Positions 1 to 10,361 of a stretch of DNA of 64,000 nucleotides are shown one piece after another. The notes beneath the pieces are model-generated. The model saw only the letters and a program-made list of their open reading frames with translations, made no database searches and was not told the origin of the DNA. The position numbers were made by a program, and so were the translations under genes. Position 1 is the stretch's first letter. Each line of letters opens with the position of its first letter. This stretch comes from Diadophis punctatus similis (taxonomy: Eukaryota; Chordata; Lepidosauria; Squamata; Dipsadidae): positions 82,541,297-82,605,296 of the forward strand of contig JALIGW010000004.1 of NCBI GenBank assembly GCA_023053685.1. Reading direction: 5' to 3'.

Positions 1-660
1 TGAAGTTTAGACCAACTGTCTGCAAGGAGTATAAATCCTTCCATCCCCCCCTCCCCCGGCATCCAGCCAGAGCTGAAGAAGCTTCTTGGATGAGAAGTGG
101 AACGTCTTCAAAGAAAAACCAGAAAGTCCAGAAACACACCTTTGGGACAACCCATCTCTTCATTGGATCATAGGAAGGCTGTTAGAAAATCAGAAAGCAC
201 CTACACACAAATTGTTTCTAATGGGAAAGAGTTCAGTTCTTCTAACCCCCAATCCTTTTATCTCAGTAAATCTTGCTAATGAGAACTTTGTGAGAAACGT
301 GCTTCGAAAAGAATCTCTTGGAGTTTTAGACAGCTGCCAAAAACCCTGACAGTTCAGGTTCATGCCTAAGTATAAGCCTGGGCAATGTTCCAGAAAGTTG
401 TAAAAGTATTTTTAATCACCAATCCATAATGAAGCAAGCAGAGGATACTAGGCTGGCAAATGCTGTCTTAAGCTGTTTGCTCTTTGCTGGCAAGTGTAGA
501 ATATTAGAGAGTAACGATGATCAAACCGAGATGTCCAGTTGGAAAGCAGCTCTTGATATGCAAGTCACACTACCCCGTTGGCCCAAGTTTTATACGGTTC
601 TGAATATAAACTCCATGGTGAATATAAGAGGAAGGTGGGAGGAAAGGAGGAGAGAAGCAT
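1..660. repeat. Unclassified squamate-type repeat, no gene seen
   Basis: No protein family is recognised in any frame. The segment around 77-110 (AAGCTTCTTGGATGAGAAG followed by an ACGTCTTC motif) resembles a phrase I recall from dispersed vertebrate retroelement 3' regions, but I cannot name the family. The open frames here are short and look like chance. Confidence 0.25.
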
Positions 661-666
661 AGGACA

Positions 667-960
667 TAGAGTAATAGAATTGGAAGGGACCTTGGAGGTC
701 TTCTAGTCCAACCTCCTGCTGAAGCAAGAAACCCTACTTCACTCCAGACAAATCTCTTCTTAAAAATCTCCAGTGTTGGAGTACAAACGACTTCTGGAGG
801 CAAATCATTCCACTGATTAATTGTTCTAATTTTGACAGGAAATTTCTCCTTAATTCTAGGTTGCTCCACTCCTTGATTAGTTTCCATCCATTGTTTCTCG
901 TCTTGCCTTTTGGTGTTTTGGAAAATAGTTTGACCTCTTCCTCTTTGTAGGAGCCTCTAC
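667..960 (-). mobile_element. CR1 LINE 3' end, 5'-truncated
   Basis: Read on the minus strand, the segment encodes the degenerate C-terminus of a CR1 ORF2 (reverse transcriptase polyprotein), with the hallmark phrases INQWNDLPPEV and LEIFKKRF. It then runs into the CR1 3' tail, whose plus-strand form is GGAAGGGACCTTGGAGGTC at about 681. Several frameshifts are present, so it is a dead fragment. Confidence 0.85.
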
Positions 961-1599
961 GTTAAGGCCAGATGTCGTAAAGAAATGTAGAGATCACCTT
1001 GGGGAAAAAGTGGGTGATCTGCTAAAGTAGGAGAAACAGCAACATAGTCGTGAGAAAGAAGAAATTAGGAGGAGAAAGTGAGGAAAGAAATTCGGATAAT
1101 TCCTCCTTGAGTCTGAATATTAAAAGAGGGGGAAAGTCAGGTTTTCAAAATGGATGAGGTGCTTTGAATTTCTCCTCCTTTAACAGCTCATCAAGTTCTT
1201 CGTCTCAACCTCCCTTTAAAGATAACGTTGTCTACAGGTTAGACTGGAAATAAAAATGAAACTGAAGGTTGGACCATGATAAAAATAACTTCTGTATTGT
1301 TGTCCAGAAAAAAAATGACATAGATGTGTAACCATCAGGAAATAAACAAAACTTGAAGGAGATTTAAGACATGGACTAGAGTGGTTTGTGGGTCCACATT
1401 AGCTGCATGTCTTAATTCTTCATGCAGCTTTTGTGTTTCCTCAACATGATGTTGCGATTTTGTGGGTTCTCTTGATTGATTTTTCTGTTTTATGTTGTGT
1501 TTTTACTTTCTTGTGTACCACAAGGAATTATTCCAGTTGGTTGGCTGATAAGACTCAATCAAATAAATAATATCTGATATCGATCAATACAAGGCACAT
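961..1599. other. Unannotated intronic sequence
   Basis: AT-rich sequence with no coding, RNA or repeat signature that I recognise. Confidence 0.4.
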
Positions 1600-1828
1600 T
1601 ATAGCACTAACAGTAGCACTTAGACTTATATACCACTTCGTGGTGCTTTACAGCCCTCTCTAAGCGGTTTACAGAGTCAGCATCTTGCCCCCAACAATCT
1701 GAGTCCTCATTTTACCGACCTTGGAAGGATGGGAGGCTGAGTCAACCTTGAGCAGGTCAGGATCAAACTCTAGGCTGTGGGCAGAGTTTGCCTGCAATAC
1801 TGCACTCTAACCACTGCACCACTAGTAA
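1600..1828 (-). mobile_element. tRNA-derived SINE (copy 1)
   Basis: On the minus strand the element starts with a tRNA-like head (ACCACTGCACCAC complement, degenerate B box near 1767-1785). It continues through the conserved body (plus-strand CCCCCAACAATCTGAGTCCTC) to a tail matching TAAGCGGTTTACAGAGTCAG and GTGCTTTACAG. The same body recurs at 1926, 11905, 51429, 60781 and 61234. Confidence 0.8.
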
Positions 1829-1840
1829 GGAGAATGAGAA

Positions 1841-1925
1841 AGGGAGGAAGGAAGGAAGGAAGGAAGGAAGGAAGGAAGGAAGGAAGGAAGGAAGGAAGGA
1901 AGGAAGGAAGGAAGGAAGGAAGGAA
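1841..1925. repeat. (GGAA)n microsatellite
   Basis: About 20 uninterrupted GGAA units sit exactly between two SINE copies of the same orientation. Confidence 0.97.
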
Positions 1926-2128
1926 ACTTGCATACCGCTTCATAGTGCTTTACATCCCTCTCTAAACCATTTACATAGTCAGCACCTTGCCCCCAATAAT
2001 CCGGGTCCTCATTTTACTGACCTCAGAATGATGGAAGTCAACTTTGAGCTGATCAGGATCGAACTGCTGGCAGTGAGCAGTGAGTTAGCCTGCAATACTG
2101 CATTCTCACCACTGCGCCACTAGGGTTC
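1926..2128 (-). mobile_element. tRNA-derived SINE (copy 2)
   Basis: Same family and strand as the copy at 1600-1828. The plus-strand body CCCCCAATAATCCGGGTCC and a head ending ACCACTGCGCCACTAG are visible, with a B-box-like GATCGAACTGCTGG. It is separated from copy 1 only by the GGAA array. Confidence 0.8.
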
Positions 2129-2800
2129 TTGCAATTATAATTTTAACAAATAATTGTGGCCGTAGAAATCAATTTGTTCTCATTACAGGGTTGTCCGTGA
2201 CCCACATAAAAAGGGGTGGGAACGCCATCCTCAAATCTGAACTGCATCATTTGTCAGAGGAAATATCCTCTAAGGGAGGATTTAAATTGCCACCGTCCCT
2301 CTCAGTATAATTACCCAACATACAAAGTATTGCATTGTCAGAACATGTCACTGACTTTAGTAATAGTACATCATTTGCATCCAATACGCAAACTGTCTCA
2401 GAATTTTTTAAAAACAAATTAAAATTCTCAAATAAGATGTTTTATTATCTTATACTTGATGTCCCCATTCCCATCTAAATTGCCAATTATCAATTTCAAT
2501 GAATAGGCATTTTCACATTTTAAAAATTGTCATGTGCTAAATGTTGTTCGGCTCTTTTCACAGTCTTTTGTTACGAGTATTAAAACCCATTATTTTCACT
2601 GTTAAAATAAGACATTTGTGGAGACAACAATGACATGTCTGGTCTCAGGTATGACTTCTGAAATTTGCACTCACAGAGGCCTAACTTGTCTCTTAATGAC
2701 AAGAGAAGGCAATACATTGTTCACAGAGACAAATTTTTTTTTGAAAGTATGAGATGAGGATCAAATAATCACTCAGTGTAGGAACACATTCTACTTTAGA
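2129..2800. other. Unannotated intronic sequence
   Basis: AT-rich sequence with no recognisable repeat, RNA or exon signal. Confidence 0.4.
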
Positions 2801-2802
2801 AT

Positions 2803-3900
2803 GAGCGAAGAAAAGAGCAACAAAGATGATTAGGGGGCTGGAGGCTAAAACTATAGAGGAACTGGGTATGTCTAGTTTAATGAAAAGAAGGACTAGGGGA
2901 GACATGATAGCAGTCTTCCAATATCTCAGGGGCTGCCACAAAGAAGAGGGAGTCAACCTATTCTCCAAAGTACCTAAAGGCAGGACAAGAAGCAACGGAT
3001 GGAAACTAATCAAGGAGAGAAGCAGCCTAGAACTAAGGAGAAATTTCCTGACAGTTAGAACAATTAATCAATGGAACAGCTTGCCTCCAGAAGTTGTGAA
3101 TGCCCCAACACTGGAGGTTTTTATTTATTTATTTTGTCAAGCATGTATAAGGTAACAGATATAAGTATAAACAAGAGCAAGATGGAATCTGGGAAGAGAG
3201 AGTGAGGCTGACTATGCGCACCTCTCCCTCACTTTAATCCAATTCACGCGCAAGTCTTGACATCCCCTCCCCCCAATTGATAGATGTCAAGGTCCTCTTC
3301 GAATACGATGGACGAACATCATCAAGTATAAGCATGATTATGAGTACAGGAAACGGATATGAATAAATGAGGACTGTAGGACAGGGACAGTAGGCACGTT
3401 GGTGCGCTTATGCACGCCCCCTTACAGACCTCTTAGGAATGGGTGAGGTCAACGGTAGACAGTCTAAGGTTAAAGTTTTGGGGGTTTGGGGAAGAAACCA
3501 CAGAGTCAAGTAGTGTATTCCAGGCATTGGGCACTCTGTTGCTGAAGTCGTATTTTCTGCAATCGAGTTTGGAGCGGTTTACCTTGAGTTTGTATCTATT
3601 GTGTGCTCATGTATTGTTGCGGTTGAAGCTGAAGTAGTCATTGACAGGAAGGACGCTGTAGCAGATAATTTTGTGTACTACGCTTAGGTCAGACCGAAGT
3701 CAGCGTAGTTCTAGGTTGTCTAAGCCCAAAATTTCAAGCCTGGTGGCATAAGGTATTCTGTTGTGAGCAGAGGAGTAAGAAGAAATTGGACAGCCATTTG
3801 TCTGCTATAGGGTCTCCTACTTGATTAGGGGACTGGACTGGCAGACCTCTAGGGTACCTTCTCTGTTATTCTATAATTCTGTAATTCTTGGTGATAACGA
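2803..3900 (+). mobile_element. CR1 LINE 3' end, interrupted by another LINE
   Basis: The sequence encodes a CR1 ORF2 C-terminal stretch (MIRGLEAKTIEELGMSSL, then [19 protein letters not shown] and INQWNSLPPEVV). It breaks at 3122 and resumes at 3776 with the codons for the last residues, the stop and the CR1 tail (GGACTGGACTGGCAGACC, then CTGTTATTCTATAATTCTG). The KTIEEL stretch lacks four codons relative to other copies ([10 protein letters not shown]), a deletion shared with the copy at 43428. Confidence 0.88.
3123..3775 (-). mobile_element. Rex/CR1-group LINE 3' end inserted in CR1
   Basis: The plus strand starts with ATTTATTTATTTTGTCAAGC, the complement of the family's TTGACAAATAAATAAAT 3' end. 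The minus strand encodes the family C-terminus, homologous to the plus-strand copies at 10855 and 17675. It splits the CR1 at 2803-3900. No clean target duplication is visible. Confidence 0.8.
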
Positions 3901-4334
3901 AGTTTAGATAGCAGATTACAGGAAATTTCCCAACCTTCAATCCTGGAGCACTTTAGGTCAATGGATGGACAATCTGATAGGTTGAAAGGCAATTCCTATA
4001 TTTCTAAATATGAGAAACTACCAATAGGAACTTCAAACCAGGGCTAATGAGTTTAGAAGCTGATTTGGTGGACCAGACGGAAGGATGATGACCTACTACA
4101 GTTTGAAGTAAATCAGATCATACCAAGACCTTTATTAGAGCCTTTAGTTTGAAATAAAGATCTGACTTCCTACAGTTGAAGTCAATAATACTTCATTATC
4201 TCTACTGAAAGGAAGGGCGCCCTTGAAAGGATCATTAAGTCCAGAATCCAAAATCATCTATTATTAAGAATTACTTTTCCTCAATTAAATTCAACATTAG
4301 ACATTTCTGAAATGGATCATTATGCTTTTAGAAA
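3901..4334. other. Unannotated intronic sequence
   Basis: No recognisable repeat or coding feature. Confidence 0.35.
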
Positions 4335-5090
4335 TGCATGTAACATTCTCTATTGGTACTTTGGCTTGGGAACTTCGCATTCTACTCTACCAATGTCCCC
4401 CCCCCCAAAAAAATGTATCTCCAGTTGAGTTATAAAGTAATATAAAATACAAAGTACAAAGTAAAGAGAAAAGGAGTGGGGAGGGAAAGGGGAAGGAGAA
4501 GTGGGGAAAGATAAGAAAGAAAAAGAAAGAAAAAGAAACATATGACTTCCGACTCTCTCTGTTACAGAAAACTAAGGCATTGACATCAAATCACAACTTT
4601 TTCCTTTTTCCTAATAATATAAACAAGCCATTTCTATAAAGATCTATCAATCATCATTATCATCATTGAACGACCCCATAATCCCTTGCGGGATGGAGTC
4701 TGGGCAACTGAATGGAGCTAGCAGAGTGTTTACTGGCCGGATGCCCTTCCTGTTGCCAATGCGGAGTTTTGTTCAGCAGATATATTCCCATTGTGCCCAG
4801 AGAGAGAAATATCTGCCTCTACCTAGGATCGAACTCACAGCCTCCTGATTGTGAGGCGAGGGCTCCACCTCTAGGCCACCGCACCACTCACTATAAAGAT
4901 CTATCAATCTAATTGGTAAAACCCAAAGTCAGAGTTTCATTCATTTCCGCATCAAGCACAAAGTTCAGAAGCAGTTTCCATGTGGAAACAAAAGTACTTA
5001 TGTTCTTTTCTTTCATCAAAATAGTCAGTTTTGACATTTCAGCCAATTCCATCAATTTCAATCCCCCCAAAATGTATCAATCTGGTTGGG
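4335..5090 (-). mobile_element. L1-like LINE 3' end, interrupted by a SINE
   Basis: On the minus strand the part at 4910-5090 encodes the degenerate ORF2 C-terminus (pattern LMELAEM, then TFVSTWKLLL). It is followed by a purine-poor 3' UTR ending in a TTTGTATTTTATA-like stretch at about 4440. Related copies lie at 12160, 35686 and 40553. A SINE splits it at 4653-4890 with a perfect 19-bp duplication. Confidence 0.72.
4653..4890 (-). mobile_element. tRNA-derived SINE with RTE-like tail
   Basis: The minus strand reads GAGTGGTGCGGTGGCC (tRNA-like head), a B-box-like GAGTTCGATCC, then a body with GGAAGGGCATCCGGCC and an ATGATG-type tail. The insertion is flanked by a perfect 19-bp target duplication CTATAAAGATCTATCAATC at 4634-4652 and 4891-4909. 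A second copy is at 21580. Confidence 0.88.
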
Positions 5091-5210
5091 TTAAGTGTGT
5101 TTGTGAATTGTTAAGAACCTGAAGTGGGTTTTGTGTTTCAGGCCAATTATGGTTCTTTCAGCAGAAAAATGGGACATTAGAGCAGGCCTGAGGAGAGTGG
5201 GGTGCAGCCG

Positions 5211-5350
5211 GTACATTGTTCCGGGGCCCATGATTGTTCTCACTGTCAGGAAATTTCTCCTTGGTTCTACCTTGACTTTGGTACATTGTTCCGGGGCCCA
5301 TGATTGTTCTCACTGTCAGGAAATTTCTCCTTGGTTCTACCTTGGTTCTG
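5211..5350. repeat. 70-bp tandem duplication including a CR1 scrap
   Basis: The 70-bp unit beginning GTACATTGTTCCGGGGCCC at 5211 is repeated from 5281 with only a few changes near its end. Each unit carries TTGTTCTCACTGTCAGG and ATTTCTCCTTGGTTC, a minus-strand piece of the CR1 C-terminal coding region. Confidence 0.93.
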
Positions 5351-5360
5351 TCTTTCCAGT

Positions 5361-6007
5361 AGGAAACTATCTGCCCTGTGCTGTAAATCCAGAGAAAATA
5401 TTGGACCATGGTCTTTTCAAAACTTTCTTCTGAAGCAGGACCCGAACTGAAAATTTATCTCCGCAGGCCTTGTGATGTCAAAAGAACACAGGGAGAGATG
5501 GAGAACCTTCTTAAGTGATCACAGCACCTGCGTGGAGGTGAGCCTGACAATGGGGAATGGGCCTTTCAGAAGAAACTCAACATTCTTCTATTCTAAGGAG
5601 AACTAAAATAGCAAAAGGCTGATCTATAAACAGACCTGCTAATTTGCAGACGTCTTATGACATTAATGTCTTTGCACGTATTTGAAATTGTGAAATATGA
5701 CTCAGGAAGCGTTAAAACACAATGAAGCAACTACCTATTCCAGTCAAATCTTCTCACCCATAGAGGAGACATGGAAGGCTGCTCAGGTGGGCTCGCCAGT
5801 AACAGCTTGAAGAAAAAAAAGATTAACCACTGTGGCATTAAAATATTAGTAGTAGCAATAATAATAACAATTCCTCTGAGGCAACTTCCCTAATTTCAGC
5901 GTTAATTGTTCTTATTAGCTATCATGCCAAATAACTATTAAAGTTGGTTTCTCCCCACAGACAGAAGGACTCATTGAAAGCTGGGAAGGGAGATGTTTGA
6001 AATACAG
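5361..6007. other. Unannotated intronic sequence
   Basis: No recognisable repeat or coding feature. Confidence 0.35.
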
Positions 6008-6635
6008 TTTTTGGTGGCAGCCAAAAAACCAATGCAATCCTAAATTCCATTAACAGAGGGATACAATCAAGATCAAGGGAGGTACTAACTCCACTCTATA
6101 AAGTCTTAGTAAGTTCATACCTAGAATACTGCATCCAGTTTTGGTCACACTCTATAAAAAAGATGTTGAGACTCTAGAAAGAGTGCAGAGAAAAGCAACC
6201 AAGATGATAAAGGGACTGGAGGCTAAAACGTACAATGAACGGTTGCAGGAACTGGGCATGGCTAGTCTAGCGAAGAGAAGGACCAGGGGAGACATGATAG
6301 CAGTGTTCCAATATTTGAGGGGCTGCCACAGAGAGGAGGGGGTCAAGCTATTTTCCAAAGCTCCTGAAGGCCAGACAAGGAATAATGGATGGAAACTGAC
6401 CAAGAAGAGATTCAATCTGGAAATAAGGAGAAATTTTCTGACAGTGAGAACAATCAACCAATGGAACAGAAATTGCCTTCAGAAGTTGTGGGAGCTTCAT
6501 CACTGGAGTCTTTCAAGAAGAGACCGGACTGCCATTTGTCAAAAATGGTGTAGGATCTCCTGCTTGGGCAGGGGGTTGGACTAGATGACCTACAAAGTCC
6601 CTTCCAACTCTGTTAATCTGTAATCTGTAATCCTC
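6008..6635 (+). mobile_element. CR1 LINE 3' end
   Basis: The fragment starts in the ORF2 segment AAKKTNAI and runs through [38 protein letters not shown] and INQWN to the CR1 tail (TTGGACTAGATGACCTAC). The open frame spans about 147 codons but is 5'-truncated and frameshifted near the end. Confidence 0.9.
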
Positions 6636-7034
6636 TGCTCTTGAGATGGTCTTTGTCATTGGGCTGGACGTGTATATCTAAAGTTAGGTTGGTCTCATTC
6701 AACCCATCACTTCCATCTTAATTCTGGTTGCTTTTGCTCCAGACGGGCTCTAGCTGGCACCGCTATGATAATTGTAGGAGATGAAGAGGCAGAAGCTGGG
6801 GGTGGAGTAAACAGTCTAGAATCTCTACATAGCCACAAGTGGTCTAGTCCAGCCCCTCTTGAATTCTATTAACTCTTATCTTGCACCAGTTTAGTGCCAA
6901 CTGTTAGTTGACTAAATTCTTGTGTGTAGGCATGAGCAATAAATCACTTAACTGGAACTTAAATTGTGGCCCTGATTCTTTGTGCTTGACAATAATCTAC
7001 ATATGGGCTTAAAACTATATCATTGAAATCGGTA
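6636..7034. other. Unannotated intronic sequence
   Basis: No recognisable feature. Confidence 0.35.
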
Positions 7035-7161
7035 CATCTGGATGTCTCAATCTGGGCAGCTTTAAGATGTGCAGACTTCAACTCCCAGAATTATGCTGGC
7101 TGGGGAATTCTGGGAGTTGACGTTCAAGAGTCTTGAAATTGCCACGGTTGACAAACACTGC
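7035..7161. mobile_element. Palindromic hAT-like MITE
   Basis: Imperfect inverted repeat: ACTTCAACTCCCAGAATT on the left mirrors AATTCTGGGAGTTGACGTT on the right, around a GCTGGCTGG centre. It resembles a familiar squamate family with CAGGGGTCTCCAACCTTGG ends, here decayed. No 8-bp duplication is visible. Related in design to the element at 56587. Confidence 0.65.
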
Positions 7162-7565
7162 TGTACACTATGAAAAAAATCACTTAGGGGACCTATCGAT
7201 TTTATTGAGTTTTGGTTTTTCCAATTTAGCAGATTGGAATTAAGAGTCAAACAAGATTTGAAAAAATCACAAACCCTCACATGGGAACTATAGAAAGAAA
7301 GAAAAAATCACAAAACCCTGTAGGAATGAACTGCATGAATGCCTTAGAGAGAGAGAGAGAGAAAGAAAGAATAAAATGGAAAGTTTCCAGTCCCAGAATT
7401 GCTAAATGTTAATTCCTTGCCTGCAAGTGGAATCCTTTGGTATCAGTTCTCTCTCCCACAGAGAACACCAGTAAAAGTACAACTGCTTTGAACTCATACA
7501 CGCAGGATCTCTTTGGACCAGAATATGAATAAAGAATGAATGGAAGTCTTGCATCAACTGCCCAC
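7162..7565. other. Unannotated intronic sequence with short GA run
   Basis: Contains a short GA/GAAA microsatellite near 7347-7370. Nothing else is recognised. Confidence 0.4.
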
Positions 7566-8458
7566 TACAAGGAATTTCGCTTTATAAAGCCTTAGTAAGA
7601 CCACACTGGGGATGCGGTGGCTCAGTGGCTAAGACCCTGAGCTTGTCGATCAGAAAGATCTGCACTTCGGAGGTTCGAATCCCTAGCGCCGCATAACGGA
7701 GTGAGCTCCCGTTACTTGCCCCAGCTTCTGCCAACCTAGCAGTTCGAAAGCATGTAAAAATGCAAGTAGAAAAATAGGGACCACTTTGATGGGAAGGTAA
7801 CAGCGTTCTGTGCGCCTTCGGTGTTTAGTCATGCCGGCCACATGGCCACGGAATCATCATCAGACAGTGCTGGCTCTTTGGCTTAGAAACAGAAGAGCAC
7901 CGCCCCCTAGAGTCGGGAATGACTAGCACGTATGTGCGAGGGGAACCTTTACCTTTACCTAAGGCCACACTTGAAATACTGCATCCAGTTTTGGTCGCCA
8001 CAATATAAAAAGGACGTTGAGACTCTAGAAAGAGTGCAGAGAAGAGCAACCAAGAGGATTAGGGGGCTGGAGGCTAAAGCATATGAAGAACGGTTGCAGG
8101 AACTGGGCATGTCTAGTTTGATTAAAAGAAGGGCATGATAGCAGTATTCCAATATTTGAGGGGCTGCCACAAAGAGGAGGGGGTCAATTTATTGTCCGAA
8201 GCACCTGAAGGGAGGACAAGAAGCCATGGATGGAAACTAATCAAGGAGAGAAGCAACCTAGAAATAAGGAGAAATTTCCTGACAGGTACAATAATTAAAC
8301 TTGCCTTCAGAAGTTGTGGGTGCGCCATCACTGGAGGCTTTCAAAAAAAGTCTGGACAGTCATTTATTTGAAATGGTATAGAGTCTCCTGCTCCTGCTGG
8401 GGGTTGGATTAGAGGACCTCCAAGGTCCCTTCCAACTCTGTTATTCTGTTATTCTGCT
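7566..8458 (+). mobile_element. CR1 LINE 3' end, interrupted by Sauria SINE
   Basis: The CR1 reads TTTATAAAGCCTTAGTAAGA up to 7607. It resumes at about 7961 with [32 protein letters not shown] and the CR1 tail (TTCCAACTCTGTTATTCTG). A small deletion after LIKRR shifts the frame. Confidence 0.9.
7608..7960 (+). mobile_element. Sauria SINE inserted in CR1
   Basis: Full-length-looking copy: tRNA-like head GGGGATGCGGTGGCTCAG, B box GGTTCGAATCC, then AGCTCCCGTTACTTGCCCC, CAACCTAGCAGTTCGAAAG, CATGCCGGCCACATG, CCCTAGAGTCGG and the ACCTTTACC tail related to BovB LINEs. Flanked by AAGACCACACT (7597-7607) and AAGGCCACACT (7961-7971), an 11-bp duplication with one mismatch. Confidence 0.95.
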
Positions 8459-8472
8459 GGCTCATTTTAAGA

Positions 8473-8617
8473 TACCGTGTTTCCCCGAAAATAAGATTCT
8501 GTCTTATATTTTTTTTGAACCCTGAAATAAGCGCTCGGCCTTATTGCCATGCACTCAAAAGCCCGATTGGGCTTATTATCAGGGGATGTCTTATTTTGGG
8601 GGGGGGGGAACAGGGTA
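8473..8617. mobile_element. Tc1/mariner-like MITE
   Basis: The ends are inverted repeats: TACCGTGTTTCCCCGAAAAT AAGA on the left against the complement of TCTTATTTTGGGG through AACAGGGTA on the right. TA dinucleotides at both outer ends fit a TA target duplication. No coding capacity. Confidence 0.65.
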
Positions 8618-9164
8618 GGTTTTGATATATCTTTTCCATGTGAATAATGTGATGCATCATAATGGTAAGTGACAGGAGTTAAGCACTTAGGAAAGCTCTC
8701 GTTGATCTTAAAAATGTAAGCTGCAGTTGACGAGCAAATAAGTCAGTTCCTTTTCTAATTTTCTTTCCAATTAGGAAGCCGTATTCCTTCCCTTTCAAAT
8801 ATTTTCAGAATATGCTCTCCTTGGGTAACTGAAGACAAGTACACACAACAACACTTTAGCGCATGGCTGAACACCGCCAGCTCTGTTCTGATTGGTTATC
8901 ATAATCTATTAAGCTGTGCTCTAGGCTGTGTCAGAATAAGGGGTTATTTGCATTCACATTCAAGGCGCTTTGTACTGGAAATAGAGGAGTCTAAAATTAA
9001 CTTAGAGCAGTATGCAATGGAAGCCATCGTTAGGTCTTCCTGGGGAATGGGTCATTACATTTAGGAGGGGCGAAATATTCCATATTGGTGCATTCCAGCT
9101 TCCCTATGTCCTATTTCCTCCTTGAGATGAACAATCGGGAATGGTTGCTGGATAAACGGTCTGT
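8618..9164. other. Unannotated intronic sequence
   Basis: No recognisable repeat or coding feature. Confidence 0.35.
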
Positions 9165-10360
9165 TGGGAAGCCAATTCAATCTTAATGTTTCTGCATTTT
9201 TTTCAGGCTCTTCTACATTCCAGACATTTTGCACTGAGAAACATATATTCATGGTCACTCATGCCCTCGTCCCGTCATGGCGAACCTATGGCACGTGTGC
9301 CCGAAGTGGCACGCAGAGCTATGTTGCCTGGCATGCACAGCGTCGCCCGTTCCTCTTCCGGGTTTCTGGCGTGCATGCGCAAGCGACAATCAGCTGACCT
9401 TTGTGCATGCGGCAGTGCCGGAAACCGGAAGAGCTGGTCTTCCGTTTTCCAGCGTGAGCATGCGTGCCGGCTAGCTGATCAGCGTATGCGCATGTGCATC
9501 AGGAACCGGAAGACTTGCTGGTCAGTGCACATGCGCGTGCCGGAAACCGGAAGTCCATTATCTGGCACTTGCATGCCCCCTGGGCAGCTCCTCTTCCTTG
9601 TTGTGGTCCAGACGAGCATGCGCGTGCTCCCTTTTTGGCACTTGGTGCCGAAAAGGTTTGCCATCACTGCCCTAGTCATTTCCCGTCTTGACTATTGCAA
9701 CGCGCTCTGCATGGGGCTGCCCTTGAAGAGCATCCGGAAACTCCAGTTGGTGCAAAATGCAGCGGCCTGCATGGTTTTGTGCAGACCTCGTGTGTTTATG
9801 TATCACCTCTCCTGCGGGAGCTGCATTGGCTGCCAATTTGCTTCTGGGTGCAATTCAAGGTGCTGGTTGTCACCTTTAAAGCCCTTCATGGCTTGGGATC
9901 AGGTTATCTGAGGGACCGTCTCTTGCCGGTCACATCTACCCGACCCATCAAAGCGAGGAGGCAGGGAATGTCGCGGGTCCCATCCCTGAGGGAGATACAT
10001 CTGGCGGGACCCAGAAGAAGGGCCTTCTTCGTGGTGGCTCCCTCTCTCTGGAACATTATTCCCTCAGAGATTAGAATGGCTCCCACTCTAATACTCTTCC
10101 GGAAGGCTCTGAAGGCCTCGTTCTGCCAGCGGGCCTGGGGAACCCAGAGCGGGATGGAGCCCATTAAATGGCTCGTGTGATGTGTTGTCACCAGGGTGGG
10201 GGGTGATTTTATTATATGATTTTATGATTTTATTATATGATTATTCTTTTTTATTAGTTTTATTGTTTTATATATGAGGTTTTTATATTCTTGTAAGCCG
10301 CCTTGAGTTGCCATGTGCGAATAGGGGGCAATATAAATTTCCTAAAATAAAATAAAAATA
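9165..10360 (+). mobile_element. L2-like LINE 3' half, interrupted by hAT
   Basis: A reverse-transcriptase fragment (TFCTEKHIFMVTHALV) leads into the hAT at 9272. After it come ISRLDYCNALCMGLPLKSI, then RELHWLPI, FKVLVVTFKALHGL and RRAFFVVAPSLWN. The 3' UTR has GTAAGCCGCCTTGAGTTGCC and an AATAAAATAAAAATA end near 10356. Frameshifted and 5'-truncated; the exact 5' limit is unclear. Confidence 0.83.
9272..9669. mobile_element. Non-autonomous hAT element in LINE
   Basis: Terminal inverted repeats: CCGTCATGGCGAACC at the left and GGTTTGCCATCACTG at the right. The 8-bp flanks are CCCTCGTC (9264-9271) and CCCTAGTC (9670-9677), a duplication with one mismatch. Removing the element restores the LINE frame. 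The interior is GC- and CpG-rich with no transposase. Same family as 51952-52385. Confidence 0.9.
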
Positions 10361-10361
10361 T

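Noticed and set aside
7608..7690. tRNA genes at SINE heads (also 4820-4890, 21580-21650, 56690-56785, 61234-61300)
   Set aside because: The A/B-box-like promoters belong to SINEs; bodies and tails continue past the tRNA part and the cloverleaf is not preserved.
9186..9911. 241-codon plus-strand frame
   Set aside because: It is a chimera of LINE, inserted hAT element and LINE in different frames.
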